A stretch of 64,000 bases of DNA from Hymenoscyphus infarciens (GCA_001414345.1 LLCB01000236.1:1-64000); one strand, 5' to 3'. Positions 23,908-35,903 are shown, counted from the stretch's first letter. Numbers and translations: made by a program. The notes: generated by a model not told the origin, from the sequence alone.

Positions 23908-24222
23908 TTTGCCTGCTATTGAGGTTGCTACATTGGTGTTTTGCCGTATTCTTCCCAATCAATTGCTCGAGGATCATTGACGACATCAATTCTTGGCGAG
24001 ACGCGCTGTCACGTGTATATTTATATTTAAAGTTATTGCACCTGCAAAGTTCATTCGGGAGGTAACCCATGTTTTAATTATCACGACAAACCTCAAACAT
24101 CGGAAAGAATCAAGCCTTCAAGCAATAAATAAAGAAATATCCAATCTCTCTATTTACGAAACGAAAGAACCTACTTACCTCGAAAGTAACCCACCTAAAT
24201 ACTCTTCAAGAGACTAGGTACC

Positions 24223-24909
24223 TCAGTAATACCACCAAATCAAAGCCCTGTTAAGCACCAATCCGCCAAAGCAAAACATAACATACATAGACCTCTCACT
24301 CAAGTACGGCGACTCAGGATCTCCCACCGGCAAATCCTCAATAAAACCCCTCGCGAAATCAACCCAAACAACCCACCACCTTAAAAATCTCCACTCATAC
24401 TCCTCCCTTACCATTTCCCCACCCAAAGTCTCACACGCATAAGGGATCCAGATCGCAAGTAAAAGCATGTACGTAGGAAGGAGTGCGAAATCCTGTGGTT
24501 CCCATTCTGGTAGGAGGGGGATCCTAAAACGTCGCCAGAGGTGAAATTCAAGGACTTCAGTTCGTGAACGGAACTGGCAGGTTTTCTTGTATACATACTC
24601 TAGGATTTTCTTTAAAAGGAAGAGGGCAAGTGATTCAACAATTGAGGTGGCGGAGAGGTCGAAGAAGAGGTAGGTGAGGCGAAGATCAAAGATAAAGTTG
24701 AAGAGGGAGAGAAGGATGGGATGGACTATTTCCCATCGGGCTCTTGATTCCTCGCTTTCGATGTCGAAGTGGCCGTCTAGCCAGTCATCCCAGTAGAGTA
24801 GGAGTTGGTTAGAGGATATGACTAGGATGTTGAGCTGCCCAATTAGTTGTTTACAACGGTTGTGACTGAATCTTCGGATGGGTTGGGGAATGGAATCCAG
24901 AATGGCCAT
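24223..24909 (-). CDS. Hypothetical membrane protein, 228 aa
   Basis: One open frame from the ATG reading MAILDSIPQP. I do not recognise the family. It has three or four hydrophobic stretches: ILLSLFNFIFDLRLTYLFF, ATSIVESLALFLL, LLPTYMLLLAIWIPYA and, at the C-terminus, MYVMFCFGGLVLN. It is Trp/Leu rich with an LPVGDPESPYL segment. A decayed relative lies about 1 kb further along in the same orientation (25834-26768), so the gene has duplicated locally. It sits about 300 bp upstream of the helicase gene, same strand. An intron inside it cannot be excluded. Confidence 0.6.
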   Translation of the reverse strand: MAILDSIPQPIRRFSHNRCKQLIGQLNILVISSNQLLLYWDDWLDGHFDIESEESRARWEIVHPILLSLFNFIFDLRLTYLFFDLSATSIVESLALFLLKKILEYVYKKTCQFRSRTEVLEFHLWRRFRIPLLPEWEPQDFALLPTYMLLLAIWIPYACETLGGEMVREEYEWRFLRWWVVWVDFARGFIEDLPVGDPESPYLSERSMYVMFCFGGLVLNRALIWWYY

Positions 24910-25833
24910 GCTGTCAGTTATAGTGTAATATAATATGAAAAGGAGAAAAGTCGTCAAGACTTACTGTAGGGCAAATTAAGAAATGAATATGAAAATTACA
25001 GTTTACTTGGATCTTCTCGAAAATCGATGAATCGAAACTCGGGTTACGTACAAACAATCTCATTGTCTCTATCTTGACAAAGCCTTTGATATAAAAGAGA
25101 ATAAAGAACTTCTTTATGCAACACTTTCGAAGGCTAATAATAATTCCAACTATTACTTTTCAGTCAATGTTTTCTTTGTATGCTTTATAAAGAAACAAGA
25201 GCATCGGGAGGTCTCGCAGCAACGGGGATTATATCCTTTGGCTCAACATAACTTCGGAACTCCAAACCCAATAACGATTCTAACATTTCGCGAAACCCAA
25301 GTCTCTGGTTTCAACAATGCAGTTCCGATTCACAGCAACTAAAGCCTCTGAAATCAAAAGACATCCAACTAGTAGAAGAAATGAGCAGAAAATATTGGAG
25401 TATTCTACTCTTTCCCGGGACTAAAAAGACATCCGCTTTTCCACGCTATATACTCAGTGAGAGTTGCAGAACTTACTCTCCACCAGTTTCCAACCCTTCT
25501 AACAATAAAAAACGCGATAACCATATAGTAAAATTTGCGAAGTAGAGATGCCCTTGAAGTTGAAATATATTCTTATTCATGCTTCATTTGCGAGTTGGTT
25601 ATCCTAAAGACGTGTCACAAGCCTAAGCTTAGATTACAGTACTAAGACAAAGATCAAAAGTCACAAAGAATTAGCCTAGGCATCTAACGGGAAATATCTA
25701 ATCTCCATTTCTTTTCAAAAAAACCCCCCCCGAGGAGACCAGCGAACTCATCCAGAATCCGCCTTATATGAAGAGACTACCAAACCAACTCTTTACCAAT
25801 GCCCCTAAAACAAAACATCACAGCAGGAAATCC
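24910..25833. other. Intergenic
   Basis: Promoter of the 228-aa membrane protein gene plus AT-leaning sequence with no frame of interest. A short run CCCCCCCC lies at about 25722-25730. Confidence 0.5.
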
Positions 25834-26768
25834 CTAAACGCGTCCTTTTTTGGATAAATAAAAACCCACTGAGACTCGTCTCTCCCCATCTCGCATTTGT
25901 GAAAGTCGGGGTGGTAGAAAGGAGTGCGAAATCCCGGACTGGAAAACTTCCCAAAGATGTAGTTTTAATTTCAAAAGTTGTCTAGAGGCAAAGTTGAAAC
26001 TTCTCAATTCGTGCACCGCCGTAGATGACCTATGAAAGAGATGTAGAAGATGATGGCGACGCGTATTCGGTCAACGTCGTAATGCATAAAATGGTTGCTG
26101 ACTACAGTTACGCGATGAGTAAATTGGTGACCGCTATATTCGTAATTGAAACATCCTTGATAGGAGGAGAAGAGATGAGAACACGTAAGGTTAAGGAGGG
26201 ATTGCATATATCAATAATAGTTTACTTGTTTTGATCTTGTTATAGAGCAGAACATCCGGTGGTAGATCTATGAAAAAAAAACCCGTGTCTTGATTTCCAC
26301 ATCACTTCCTACCTCAAAAACTCTTCCTTGGATGTGAGCATCTACTGGAGTATTACTGGTTCCCCAACTCATAAGCCTCCATCTCGCACGTGTGCTCCCA
26401 ACCCGTAAGAAAGCCAAAAGTTGTTCAGAGGTAGATGGATAGATATCAAACTTCCCAGTTCGTTTACACATAACCGCTTCCTACCTAAATTCTCTCTAGC
26501 CAATAATCCTCCAAATCTTCACGGGCATGCATGACTTGAGATGGGCGAGAGTTTGAAGTATCGACTCAGGGTTCAACAGAAGCAGTAGAAGAAGTTGCAC
26601 GAAGAAGATGAGGACCAAAAGGATGTTGTAAATGGAGAAGAAGGAATTGATGAAGTTGGCGCGGGAATGTTGGAGTCTGAAGGAGAAGATGTCTAGCAGG
26701 TTGAGGAATCCAAGTACGATTGCTGGGGTTCTTCGGATGGGTTGGGTGATGGAACCAAGGAGCGACTA
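25834..26768 (-). pseudogene. Decayed paralogue of the 228-aa membrane protein gene
   Basis: The minus strand near 26750-26710 reads LGSITQPIRR, matching LDSIPQPIRR at the start of the intact gene, but the expected ATG is missing. A hydrophobic frame follows (NILLVLIFFVQLL) and ends at a TAG near 26495. Closer to 25834-26016 the DNA again resembles the intact gene: GAGTGCGAAATCC and the ATTCGTGCACC segment match 24481-24577, translated as ISHSFL in the shifted frame of both. Several indels separate the blocks, so I call it a pseudogene rather than a spliced gene. Confidence 0.6.
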
Positions 26769-27455
26769 ATCGCAGATAATGTAATTCATTATGTAAGAGA
26801 AGAGTCGTTGAGATGCAAGGTTGATTGAGGATTGATGATGAAAAGGGCGGTTTAATTGAATCTTTCTGTAGAGCGTGAAATGGGGGTATGAGGGGCCAAA
26901 TTATCTATGTATGAGCTTTTAATATAAGTTTTTGTTTGAAGGTAAACTTACAAAGGTATGAGGTTTAGATGGTAGGTCTTTTCTTTGTATACTGTACAAA
27001 GGAATTATGCGACTTGGAAACATTTTCGATCATGCTTCAGTCCTCATAACGAAAGGTTCAGTTTGAGGGGTTTATTCACAACTCGAATGAGATATATTTT
27101 CATAACATCATCATCTCCACCTCAATAGGGGAACCCCAAATCCCAATGCCAGATACTCTGGCTAATATATAAAAAGAAAAGCAGGAGAAAAAATGCCAAA
27201 TGCCATATCCATCTGAAAGTAGAGAAACGCTAACGCCCTGCAATGCAATCATCAAATCTCTAGGGAAAGCTCTTCGACTGTACGGCTTTCTGTCATCTTC
27301 CATCATCCCTTTGCTCCAGAGTGTACTCATTGTGAAATCCGCTTCTGTTTGTAAATCTCTTCCGCAGTTTCAAGCTCTCTTGCTTCGGTTTACTCTCTCC
27401 TTTCAAGTCGTCTCGTGGTTACTCATGAGTTGTGATCAGTGACATGGTCGAGTAA
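26769..27455. other. Intergenic
   Basis: Nothing supportable. The short frame at 27100-27330 has no motif. The left part may have been the promoter of the decayed membrane-protein copy; the right part is the 3' region of the CHIP-like gene. Confidence 0.5.
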
Positions 27456-28490
27456 TCACCAATCCACAGCCCACCCATTGTTTTCCAGATATTCCTCACA
27501 CGCAGCTCTCAGAGCAAGATTTGGTCGTAAGTCCTCGACATTGAGAGGTTCTCGGGTAAGAGGATCGGTAGGACTTCGCTTGAGGTGTTCCATGATAGAA
27601 GAGCGATCGTATGATTGACCTGTCTTCGTCTATCCCTCCCAAGGTTAGCATCAATTCCCTCCACATACATCTAAACGGAAATGGAAAAGGGCAACATACC
27701 ACCACCGGATCAAACATAACACTAAAAGTAATATCGTCAACCACCCAATCTGGAACTTTCTTCCTCCTCTCCGCCTCGCCCCCCAATTTAGCACTTTCAA
27801 ACGTGCTCCTCAGCTCCTCGACCTTCTGCTTATATTCCCGCTCTAAATCGTCCTTGTCTCTTTGGCTCCCCTCACTACCCGGAAGATCCACTTTCATCCT
27901 CCACTCCCTCTCAAGCAACTTAACAAGCTCCCCCTCCAGCGCCCCTCTATTTCTCTCCCTTGCCTTCTCCCGTCTTTCCCAATCCTCCTTCTTGCATCTC
28001 AAAACTAGTTCCGTGATCATGGTAATACTACTTCCCCCCTTGCCCCCGCTGTGCACTTCCTTCACACATAGTTCGTGGGCTTTTTTCGCGGATGAGAGGG
28101 CTTCACCGGGGTGGGAGAGCGCGATCTGGGCTTGCGCTAGGTGGTAGTATGCCTTCATGTTTTCGGGGAGGAGGGAGATGGCTTGGAGGGAGTCGGAGAT
28201 TACGGGCTCGAAGTCGTGGAGTTTTAGGAGGGCAGTTGCGCGGTTGGTGTAGAATGTTGGGTTGGTCGGGTCGTGGGTTATTCTGCAGTGCTAGTTAGCA
28301 TATGAAATGAGAGTAAATACATATAGGAATTGGAAGTATGGTATGTCTTAGAATAATTTGGGGGGGGGGGGGCATACGCTTGAGTATAACATGCCTCTGC
28401 ACCTTTATAATCCCCATTTTGAAAACACCTATTCCCCTTCTCCTTGAATTCCAATGCTTTCGTCGCATCGTGGGGTTCGTCCTTTGCCAT
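27456..28490 (-). CDS. CHIP/STUB1-like TPR and U-box E3 ubiquitin ligase, 289 aa
   Basis: Three exons: 28490-28378, 28282-27700 and 27629-27456; both introns keep frame. Residues about 1-120 form TPR repeats (ALEFKEKGNRCFQNGDYKGA; NPTFYTNRATALLKL; MKAYYHLAQAQIAL), which in CHIP bind the C-terminal EEVD of Hsp70/Hsp90. A charged, coiled-coil-like middle follows (about 140-205). The C-terminal U-box (about 215-289) has DDITFSVMFDPVV, TKTGQSYDRSSI, DPLTREPL and PNLALRAACEEYL, and recruits an E2 enzyme. Human CHIP is 303 aa, a close match. Role: ubiquitination of chaperone-bound misfolded proteins in the cytosol. The ATG reading MAKDEPHDA was chosen. Intron 1 has a run of 13 C (minus strand) just after the donor. 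Confidence 0.93.
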
Positions 28491-29399
28491 GCCGCTTGTT
28501 TCAAATGGCTTCTGAACTCGGGTTGGCACTAGATCGGATGCTGTCGGAGTGTATGCAGTTGCGCAGATCAGAGAACCAAAAGTCTGGGGTTCAGATGAGA
28601 AACGAAAAATACCCCAGAACCAGAACCTGAAGGTCTTTTCTTATCTCTTTGACGTGCTAGCAATCAAGTACTGTACTGTACTGGGAGAAAGACGTACAAC
28701 GTGATATCCACTTGGATGGGTACATGTAGGGTCTTTGTTGTGGGGTGCTGCAGTTTGCTCAGCCTCATTGCCTCCTCCCTCAATATGCGCTGGTTTATCC
28801 GATTATTTCTGCTGTGAAACAAAACAACCGAAGGAAGGGAAAAAACCAATCACTCAATGATCATTGGAAAAAGTATCACAGACTGCCGTCTGTGAGTCAA
28901 AGAAGAGGATTGTTCTGAGGTGGCACTGAGGAGTATCAGCCTTGCGCCGATTGGTAAAGGCATGGAAAGTTCTGGAAAGAGGGGTCGTGGTAGCGAGCCC
29001 AAATTCAGGGGTGCAAGGATTTCTTTCTTGCACCATTGCCAAGCGAATCGCAAATGTTGTTCTAGATAAGAAGCTTTGTATAATCTTCATTTCAATTTGC
29101 TTCAGATGTTTAGGGATATATGCTTGAAATTGTTCTAGCAAGCTGGGAAACGAGCGCTGGGGAATTGAGCAAATACAAATCCGAAATATGTTCTAACCCC
29201 CGAGCCCCCTCAAAGCAACCCCAAATTTTGGCTCCAAATATTACAAACAGCTTTCCCCCCGTTCCTTCTCTACGACCTTCAACTAACCAATATCTTGAAT
29301 TGTTCGAAACCCCGAGCGAACGATTCTTCCAAAGTTTATTTATTCGTTCATCCAACAGACCTGGAATATCTCACCAAACTACCCATACACAACAACCCC
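28491..29399. other. Intergenic
   Basis: Holds the CHIP-like promoter and unassigned sequence. Frames at 28850-29141 and 29110-29355 (minus) may be residual 3' parts of the decayed LRR-like gene, but no motif proves it. Confidence 0.4.
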
Positions 29400-30650
29400 A
29401 AGTCCAATCCCCCTCCCCTCAATCAAACTCCTAAGCTCACCAACACTCCCAATCCGCTCCCCCACATATCTCCACAATTCAATCCTCCTAATCCCACTCA
29501 ATCCCTCACTTCCACTAACCAAATGACTAAAACCCCCCCATAATACCATCTATACCCACCCCACCAATTCCTCAAATCATCCCTCAACCCCAACCTTACA
29601 AGAAAGATTCCCGGGTAGCACCTGACTTCCCGTGAGCAAATATGCGAATAATCAACATCCGTTCTCTAAAAACAATTTGACAGAATGAGGAAAAAACCCA
29701 GCCTCTAAAATTTCCCAACACCCATGATCTGCAAAAATGAAAGGAGGGCGAGGGGACATGGACTCTTAGATCCCCCAAAGCCGACGCAGCATCACTCTCC
29801 CAGCCCAGTAAGTAACACCAGCATCGCGATCTCCAACCTCTGTAACGCGAGGAATCCATCCAGTGAAAAGACATTACCCAGAATCCCAGGCGGATGCTAA
29901 CTATGACCAACATTTTCCCTAAAGTGCAAGGCCGTGCTAATATTCAGCTCCCTCAACCTCCCCCGGAAGGGTGCGAAGGTCTCGATTAATCCCGGGACTT
30001 TGGGATGATGTCCATATGTTGCCGCAATTCTTGCCGAAACAGGGTAGTGATAGACGAACTCCAAGTTAGGAGTTGACAAAAATAAAGTCTTGAGGCTCTC
30101 GGTGCCAAAGAAGGACTTATGAATGCAAAGACCCGTAAAAAAACCAGCATTCGCTCCCATAAAATCCCAAAAAGCATAGCCAGCGAAACTTGGGACAAGA
30201 GAAACTTCCAACTTCTCGAGTCGCAGGGCGAGTGAAACATGACTTGAGCCCAGCTTTCGAGAAAATGGCCGTTGCTGTCACAGAATCGCATGGCATGACT
30301 CCATATATCTTCTTTCGGGATGTCTGCTGCCATCGTTGATTTTATAGGCAAACCTCTGAAACTTCTCGAAATAAATCTCCCACCATCACGTCCCATCTCC
30401 CTTCAAAGGTCCTTTCCTCCAAAAGTCATGGATGGGTAACCCCACCAACGACCCAGGTTCCCATCGAAAGCAAATTCTTGACTTGAAAAAGCAGTAATCA
30501 GGTATACGCCGCCGTAAAGCCCACAACCAAATCTCCCCTCCTAATCTCTCTTGCCTTCTTCCCTCTCATGTTGAGCGCCCGCAATACCCCTTTCAAAAAG
30601 TTTCAACTCATCCCATGTCATAAGACTGTCAAACAAACCTATTTTCCGAG
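29400..30650 (-). pseudogene. Decayed LRR/F-box-type gene
   Basis: The minus strand carries LRR-like coding fragments in different frames, broken by stops. At 30230-29897 it reads LALRLEKLEVSLVPSF, LKTLFLSTPNLEF and LRELNISTALHF. After an in-frame TAG it continues HPPGILGNVF and LQRLEIAMLVLLTGLGE to a TGA. Near 29520-29400 there is GIRRIELWRYVGERIG. Upstream (30396-30300) another frame reads AADIPKEDIWSHAM, and beyond it LFERGIAGAQHERE. The stops TAG and TGA are each one C-to-T change from CAG and CGA. Spacing of Leu and Pro resembles the LRR part of fungal F-box proteins, but I see no clear F-box. Confidence 0.45.
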
Positions 30651-31050
30651 TCGGTAACGACTTGGTGGAAACGCTCAGGGATCATGATTATAACCCAAAC
30701 GAGCCTTGAGTCATACTCTTCCTACAAAAGAAATAGCACGACGAGTTGTGACGGACTGTTGAGACTGCAAAGCTTTATAGGGAGCTCACGGCAGGAGCAA
30801 CGGAGAGGGGCTGAGGAAGGAAGGAACCATGGGAGAAACCTACCAGCACCCGACGAGCATCTAAAAGCATTGGAATCCCAAGTTTCCCAAAAGAGCTTCT
30901 CCCATTGCAATCAGGAATTTGTGGAAGAAAAATGGAAAAGTAATTGGTCTATTTCATGCTCTCTTTTGTACAATCTACTCGGCTTCTTTGGATAGCCAAG
31001 TCTCCCTTTATCCCACCCGTATGCACCGCTCTCCTTAAGGGGTTCATCAT
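30651..31050. other. Intergenic
   Basis: No gene visible; contains the 3' region of the QCR10 gene. The frame at 30684-30995 is featureless. Confidence 0.5.
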
Positions 31051-31891
31051 CTAAAAAGGCTATGAAAAGTGTTAGCGGAGGAACAACATTACCACGCCTC
31101 GATGTAAACAGCATTTCAATGTTGAGAGGTGTCCGCCCATTTTGAATCCGCAGTTTCGCGAAACTGTGGCACAAACACAGTTGCCGCATACGCATAATGG
31201 GCAAATTGCAGTCGCATAGAATTTAGGCCGAAGGAAAAATGGTTGTTTGCGTGAAAAGAAGAGCCAAAACGTACGTTGTCTGATGCAGGAACCTCCTTTC
31301 TGAATTGTCCACCAATGATTGGAATTTTCTGCTCCATTGTTAGAGTTGCTATTTTCCAAAGATAGAGAGCATCGTAACCTACCACCATGATATCATTTCG
31401 TACTCTTGGAATGTCGGAAAAGAAGAACAGAGCGAAGAAACCAGCAACACCGCCGAAAGCGCCCAAGGTCGTGCCACTGAGTCAAAAGTCAGTATCACCA
31501 TCTGCCAATATCCCATAAACAAATCCATCCATGATATACATCTGCCGGGCGGAGGCAAGGTATCCAAGACATCGCAATCGCAAGCGGGAATTCAGGTTGT
31601 TCGTAGGAATCAAACGTACAGTCTAACGGCACTCTTCAAAGTCCATCCAGCAATGTTTGGCTGAATCTTGTATCTGCCAATTGTCAGCACGCATCCCCGT
31701 ATCCTTCTTTCCCCCCATTGTGCCACGTACTTGGGGCCATAAGGCGATTTGTATGTACTGTATGAGACAGGTCCCTTGGGTGGCAGAATGCCGGTTGATG
31801 GGTGTGCCTATTTGCGCGGGTCAGCTGGGAATGATATGGGCGAGGAGGGCAACCCGGGCAACCTGGGGGCGATGCTTACTTCTCCAGACAT
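31051..31891 (-). CDS. qcr10: Cytochrome bc1 complex subunit 10 (Qcr10), 99 aa, six exons
   Basis: Small accessory subunit of respiratory complex III in the mitochondrial inner membrane. Six exons fit exactly: 31891-31880, 31807-31731, 31673-31620, 31476-31383, 31328-31275 and 31059-31051, total 300 nt. All introns are GT-AG. The protein starts MSGEAHPSTG, continues YKSPYGPKYKIQPNIAGW, has a transmembrane helix (GAFGGVAGFFALFFFSDIP) and ends RKEVPASDNPF, the usual fungal Qcr10 C-terminus. The first exon has only 12 nt and the last only 9 nt (Pro, Phe, stop), supplied after a 215-nt intron. The identity comes from my memory of fungal Qcr10 sequences. The open frames overlapping the introns are artefacts. 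Confidence 0.9.
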
Positions 31892-32845
31892 TGTTGAGAA
31901 TTGGGGTTTCAAGGAGTTGACTGGGTGCAATTGCGGTTGTCTTGGGATGAGGTCGCCGGCGATGCAATTTACGATTCGGAGCTAGCCGGGATCGGAAATG
32001 TCACGTGTGTATAACTCTGACCATTTCCAGGTTTCGCAAGTGCTATTGGCCATAGGGGAGTTTTTTATATCATCGCTCTTTTCTGACTTCTTTTTCTCGT
32101 TATGAAGTTTTGGTGAAAACTACCTTGGATTATTGAGACCATCATGGTGAAATAATACCTTCAAAGTTTACAAGCTTCCCCCCATTTCTTGTTTTCCTCG
32201 GCTCCGGAGTGTCTTTGTGTCGAAAACAACGAAGCATCATCAGATGCTCGTTTATATGGGGAAGTGCTGAGTTGTCTTTTCATGTATGACTGCTTTTCTC
32301 TTACGCTGCCAATATATAAGGCTACAAATTACCAGAGCTAGAGATATGACTGTCCCACTTGACTATCAACATGCTAGTGATTGCTTGGAGTAATCTGCAA
32401 AAAAGCAACTCATCATCCCACATATTCACACAAGAGCAGTGGGATGAGGCTCCTCATTGGTGAGTTAGTACCAACAACTTGGCTGAATCATGTTTTCTTT
32501 TGAATAACCTCCTCCTTCTGCTGCAAAATGACTCGGCTTGCTATTCAGAATTCGAGCGAGAAATAGGCTCACATATAAATCATTGTTGTCTTTTCTTCTT
32601 CTCATGATCTTGTCATCTTCCACTCGGAATTACTCTACCTCACCCAATCCGCTTCGCGTCACGTGCCTTAGGGGTGAGTGTGTCTCCCTTTGTCCTGCTC
32701 CCCCCTTTTCCCCTTCCCGATCTCCGGGACAGCCTTCCAGGTTTCTTCCCAACTCTCCTCACTCTGCATGCGAGTCGGCCTATTGTAGCGCTGGCTGCTT
32801 AGGATTCTCTTGTTGGTGATTCGCTGCCTTAGACCCGCCTCTCTA
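31892..32845. other. Intergenic
   Basis: QCR10 promoter followed by sequence with no recognisable gene. The frame at 32538-32819 has no motif and abuts the transposon end. Confidence 0.5.
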
Positions 32846-35271
32846 TGGTGGCTGTTAGCGACCCTCTCGGACATTTTGGAAAATCAACTTTTTAGCATTT
32901 CAGCGTCTAAATATATTATAATTCAACGTCCTCTACTACCACCTTTTATACTTAATTATACTTTAAAGTTAAGAGAATTATATATTAAGGCTATTCAATT
33001 ATACTAAAATTATATATACTCGATTATTATAGAAGTTATAATTATTAAAAATAAAAAATAAAATTTAAAGTTCTTACTTTTATTTCTTCTACTACTACTA
33101 CTTTTTATATACTCGTAGATTTATAAATCTTAGTAATATAATATAGCTATTATATTATATATATTTACTTCTATAATAAGCTTAGCTTCTTTATTAGTAA
33201 AAAAGAGATTATTTAATTAAATAAGTAGATAGTACTTATATTTATAAAAAGTAAGAAGAATATTCTTAAAAGAGTTTATAAATAGTTTCTTATTAAAAGA
33301 CTAAATTAGATATAAAGCGTTAATAGCTATAATAAATTATTCTTTTAAAGCTTTATAATAGTTAGCTATTTATAATTACTATTTATATTAGAAGAGTTTT
33401 AATTTTAAAACTAGTTAAATATATCTAAAACCTTATTTATATTCTCTAAACTCTTATATATATATATATATCTTATCTCTCTTTATATTAAAAAGAATAA
33501 TCTATTCTTTATCTTAGTATTTAAGTCTATAAATTATATATATTATTCTTTTAAATATACTTCTATATATTACTTTACTAGTAGTATATAATTAGTATAA
33601 TTATAGGCTTCTAGATATATAGATTTATTACTATCTACTTATATAAAATACTAAGATATTTTATTAGCTTTTTTAAACTATTTCTAGATTTTAGTTATAA
33701 AGTACTCTTTTTAATTAATATTTAAATATAGCTTTTTAAAAGTAGTATATTAGCTTCTCTTATAGTATTAAAAGAAGTCTAAATTAAAAAATATTAAAAA
33801 TCTAGATATATAATACTTTTAATAGAAACTCGTATAATAAGTAATAGTAGTATATCTTAATTAACTAATAAACCTCTTAGTAAATAGAATACTTTTAAGT
33901 ATTATTTAAATAAAAGAGTTTTTTTAATAGCTTAAAATATAATTAGATTATCTTATAATATATTTAAATATATATTATCTATTATTAAAAAAAAAGTTTA
34001 TTAAGACTTATAATATCTACTCTAATTAAAAGTAATATTAGTAATAGTAAGAAGTATTTTAAGAGAAGCTTAATAAGATATATAATTATAAAAATAATAC
34101 TACTAGAACTTATACTTATAAAGCTAATAATAAATTATAGTAGAATTTTTAAAAGAAAGTCTCTTTCTATAAAAATACTAAATATCTAATATATAATAAA
34201 ATTAAAACTAATTAGCTTAATACTAGTAATAAAGACTTTAATCTTTTTAATAAAATATAATTAGAGTTTAACATACTATATACTTGTTTTTACTTATACT
34301 TTTATATATAATTTTATACTAAAAAGTATATTTACTAAATAAAGGAAGTAATTATACTTATAAAAGAGAAGAAACTAATTAATATTATATATAAAGAAAG
34401 AGAGAGATAATAAGCTTAGATATTATAATAAATATAATAGTATAAATTATATACTACTAGTAAAGAGATATATAAGAGTATATAGACTAGAATAATATAT
34501 ACTATTACTAAGCCTAATACTTAGAAAAAGAATAAATTAACTTCTTTTAAAAGAAGAGTAAAGTATATATATATAGAAGTTTAAATAATATAAATAAAGA
34601 GTTAGATAATAATAATTTTTAGAAGCTTAACTATTATTATAGAGAGTATAAATAGAATATTATTATAAATATAGAGTTTAACTAGCTTTTATAAAATATT
34701 TAAAAGTAATATATTAAATTTAATAAAAAAGAAAAGAAGAAAATAAAAAGAGAGAATAATAGTAGAATATACTTTAAGCTTAGTCTTTTAGAATAAGTCA
34801 ATTTTAAGTTTCTAGAGTTTTACTAGAAAAGAGAGAAAGGCTAGTTTTTAGCTACTAATAATACTATAGTTTATTAACTATATATATTTTTAGTATAATT
34901 AAATAGCTTTAATATATAATTTAAAAGATAGTAGCGTAGTTATAGTAATATTTAGTATTAGAAGAGTATAAAAAGCCGATTTTCTAAAATGTCGAAGAGA
35001 GTTACTAATAGCTAGTATATAATAGTAGGTTCTAGAGTATATAGTATATAAGTGTAAGAATCTTAAATTCTATCTTTTTAACAACTATAACTTCTATACT
35101 AATCGAGTATATATAATTTTAGTATAATTAAATAGCCTTAATAAGTAATTCTATTAACTTTAAAGTATAGTTAAGTATAAAAGGTGGTGGTGGAGTACGT
35201 TGAATTATAATATGTTTAGGCGTAAAAAGTCGATTTTCCAAAATGTCCGAGAGGGTCGCTAACAGCCACCA
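32846..35271. mobile_element. RIP-degraded DNA transposon with about 190-bp terminal inverted repeats
   Basis: Left end TGGTGGCTGTTAGCGACC and the complement of the right end are identical. Homology extends about 190 bp inward on both sides with mostly C/T and G/A differences. TA flanks both ends (32844-32845 and 35272-35273), consistent with the TA target duplication of Tc1/mariner/pogo elements. The outer about 35 bases keep normal composition while the interior is AT-rich with CA/TG lost, so no transposase frame remains. A second copy of the right terminus lies inside at about 34960-35010, as if the end was duplicated or another copy inserted. The superfamily is inferred from the TA and TIRs only. 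Confidence 0.8.
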
Positions 35272-35273
35272 TA

Positions 35274-35903
35274 CCTCTCCAGACGTTTCCTAATCGTGCC
35301 GCATTATCGGGGCATCTCCCTCGCTTGGCCTTCCTTCACTACCATCCCGAAATTTGCCTTGTAGCCGGCCGTCACAACAAACCACACCACCTTTAAACCT
35401 TTACCACCGACTACGATCCGAGGTCAGACTCTTATATTTCGTCCCGTCCGCACATCAAACCACCACACCCCACGAAATACCCCGCTTCCTCCTCCTGCCT
35501 TCACCCTCCATCTCGACGCAACCATCCACAAGCAGCTGCCTGCAGGACTTCCATCACGACAAATACCGCTGACGACACTGGAATAACAAATCCAGTTGAC
35601 GATTCCGAACAAGTCCGGAGCCACCGACATAACAGCGAGATAGTCAGGAGGTAGCGGGAACACGGCTGAGAAAGGGAGGAAACTTTGATTCTAGACGGAA
35701 CAAGGGGTTTGTGGCGTACACGGGGGAGTGAGTCGACGCAAGATACAAGAAGAGGCGGCACTGCCTCCTATACGCTTAACGCCTTCTCTGTTATCAGGCA
35801 AGCCGATCGTATCATATCTTGTACCTCGAGGACCTACCCGGCTTGAACCAAACGCTCTCCCTTTCATCACTTCCCCGATCCAACAACCAGACGCCAAACC
35901 AAA
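35274..35903. other. Intergenic, promoter of the serine-rich protein gene
   Basis: CA-rich sequence of normal composition. Both-strand frames (35354-35572, 35691-35897) look like noise. An upstream open frame at 35728-35934 overlaps the start codon in another phase and is not supported as coding. Confidence 0.45.

Noticed and set aside
27611..28147. 178-codon plus-strand open frame rich in Ser/Leu/Pro
   Set aside because: Antisense to the CHIP-like gene exon 2, which has clear TPR and U-box motifs.
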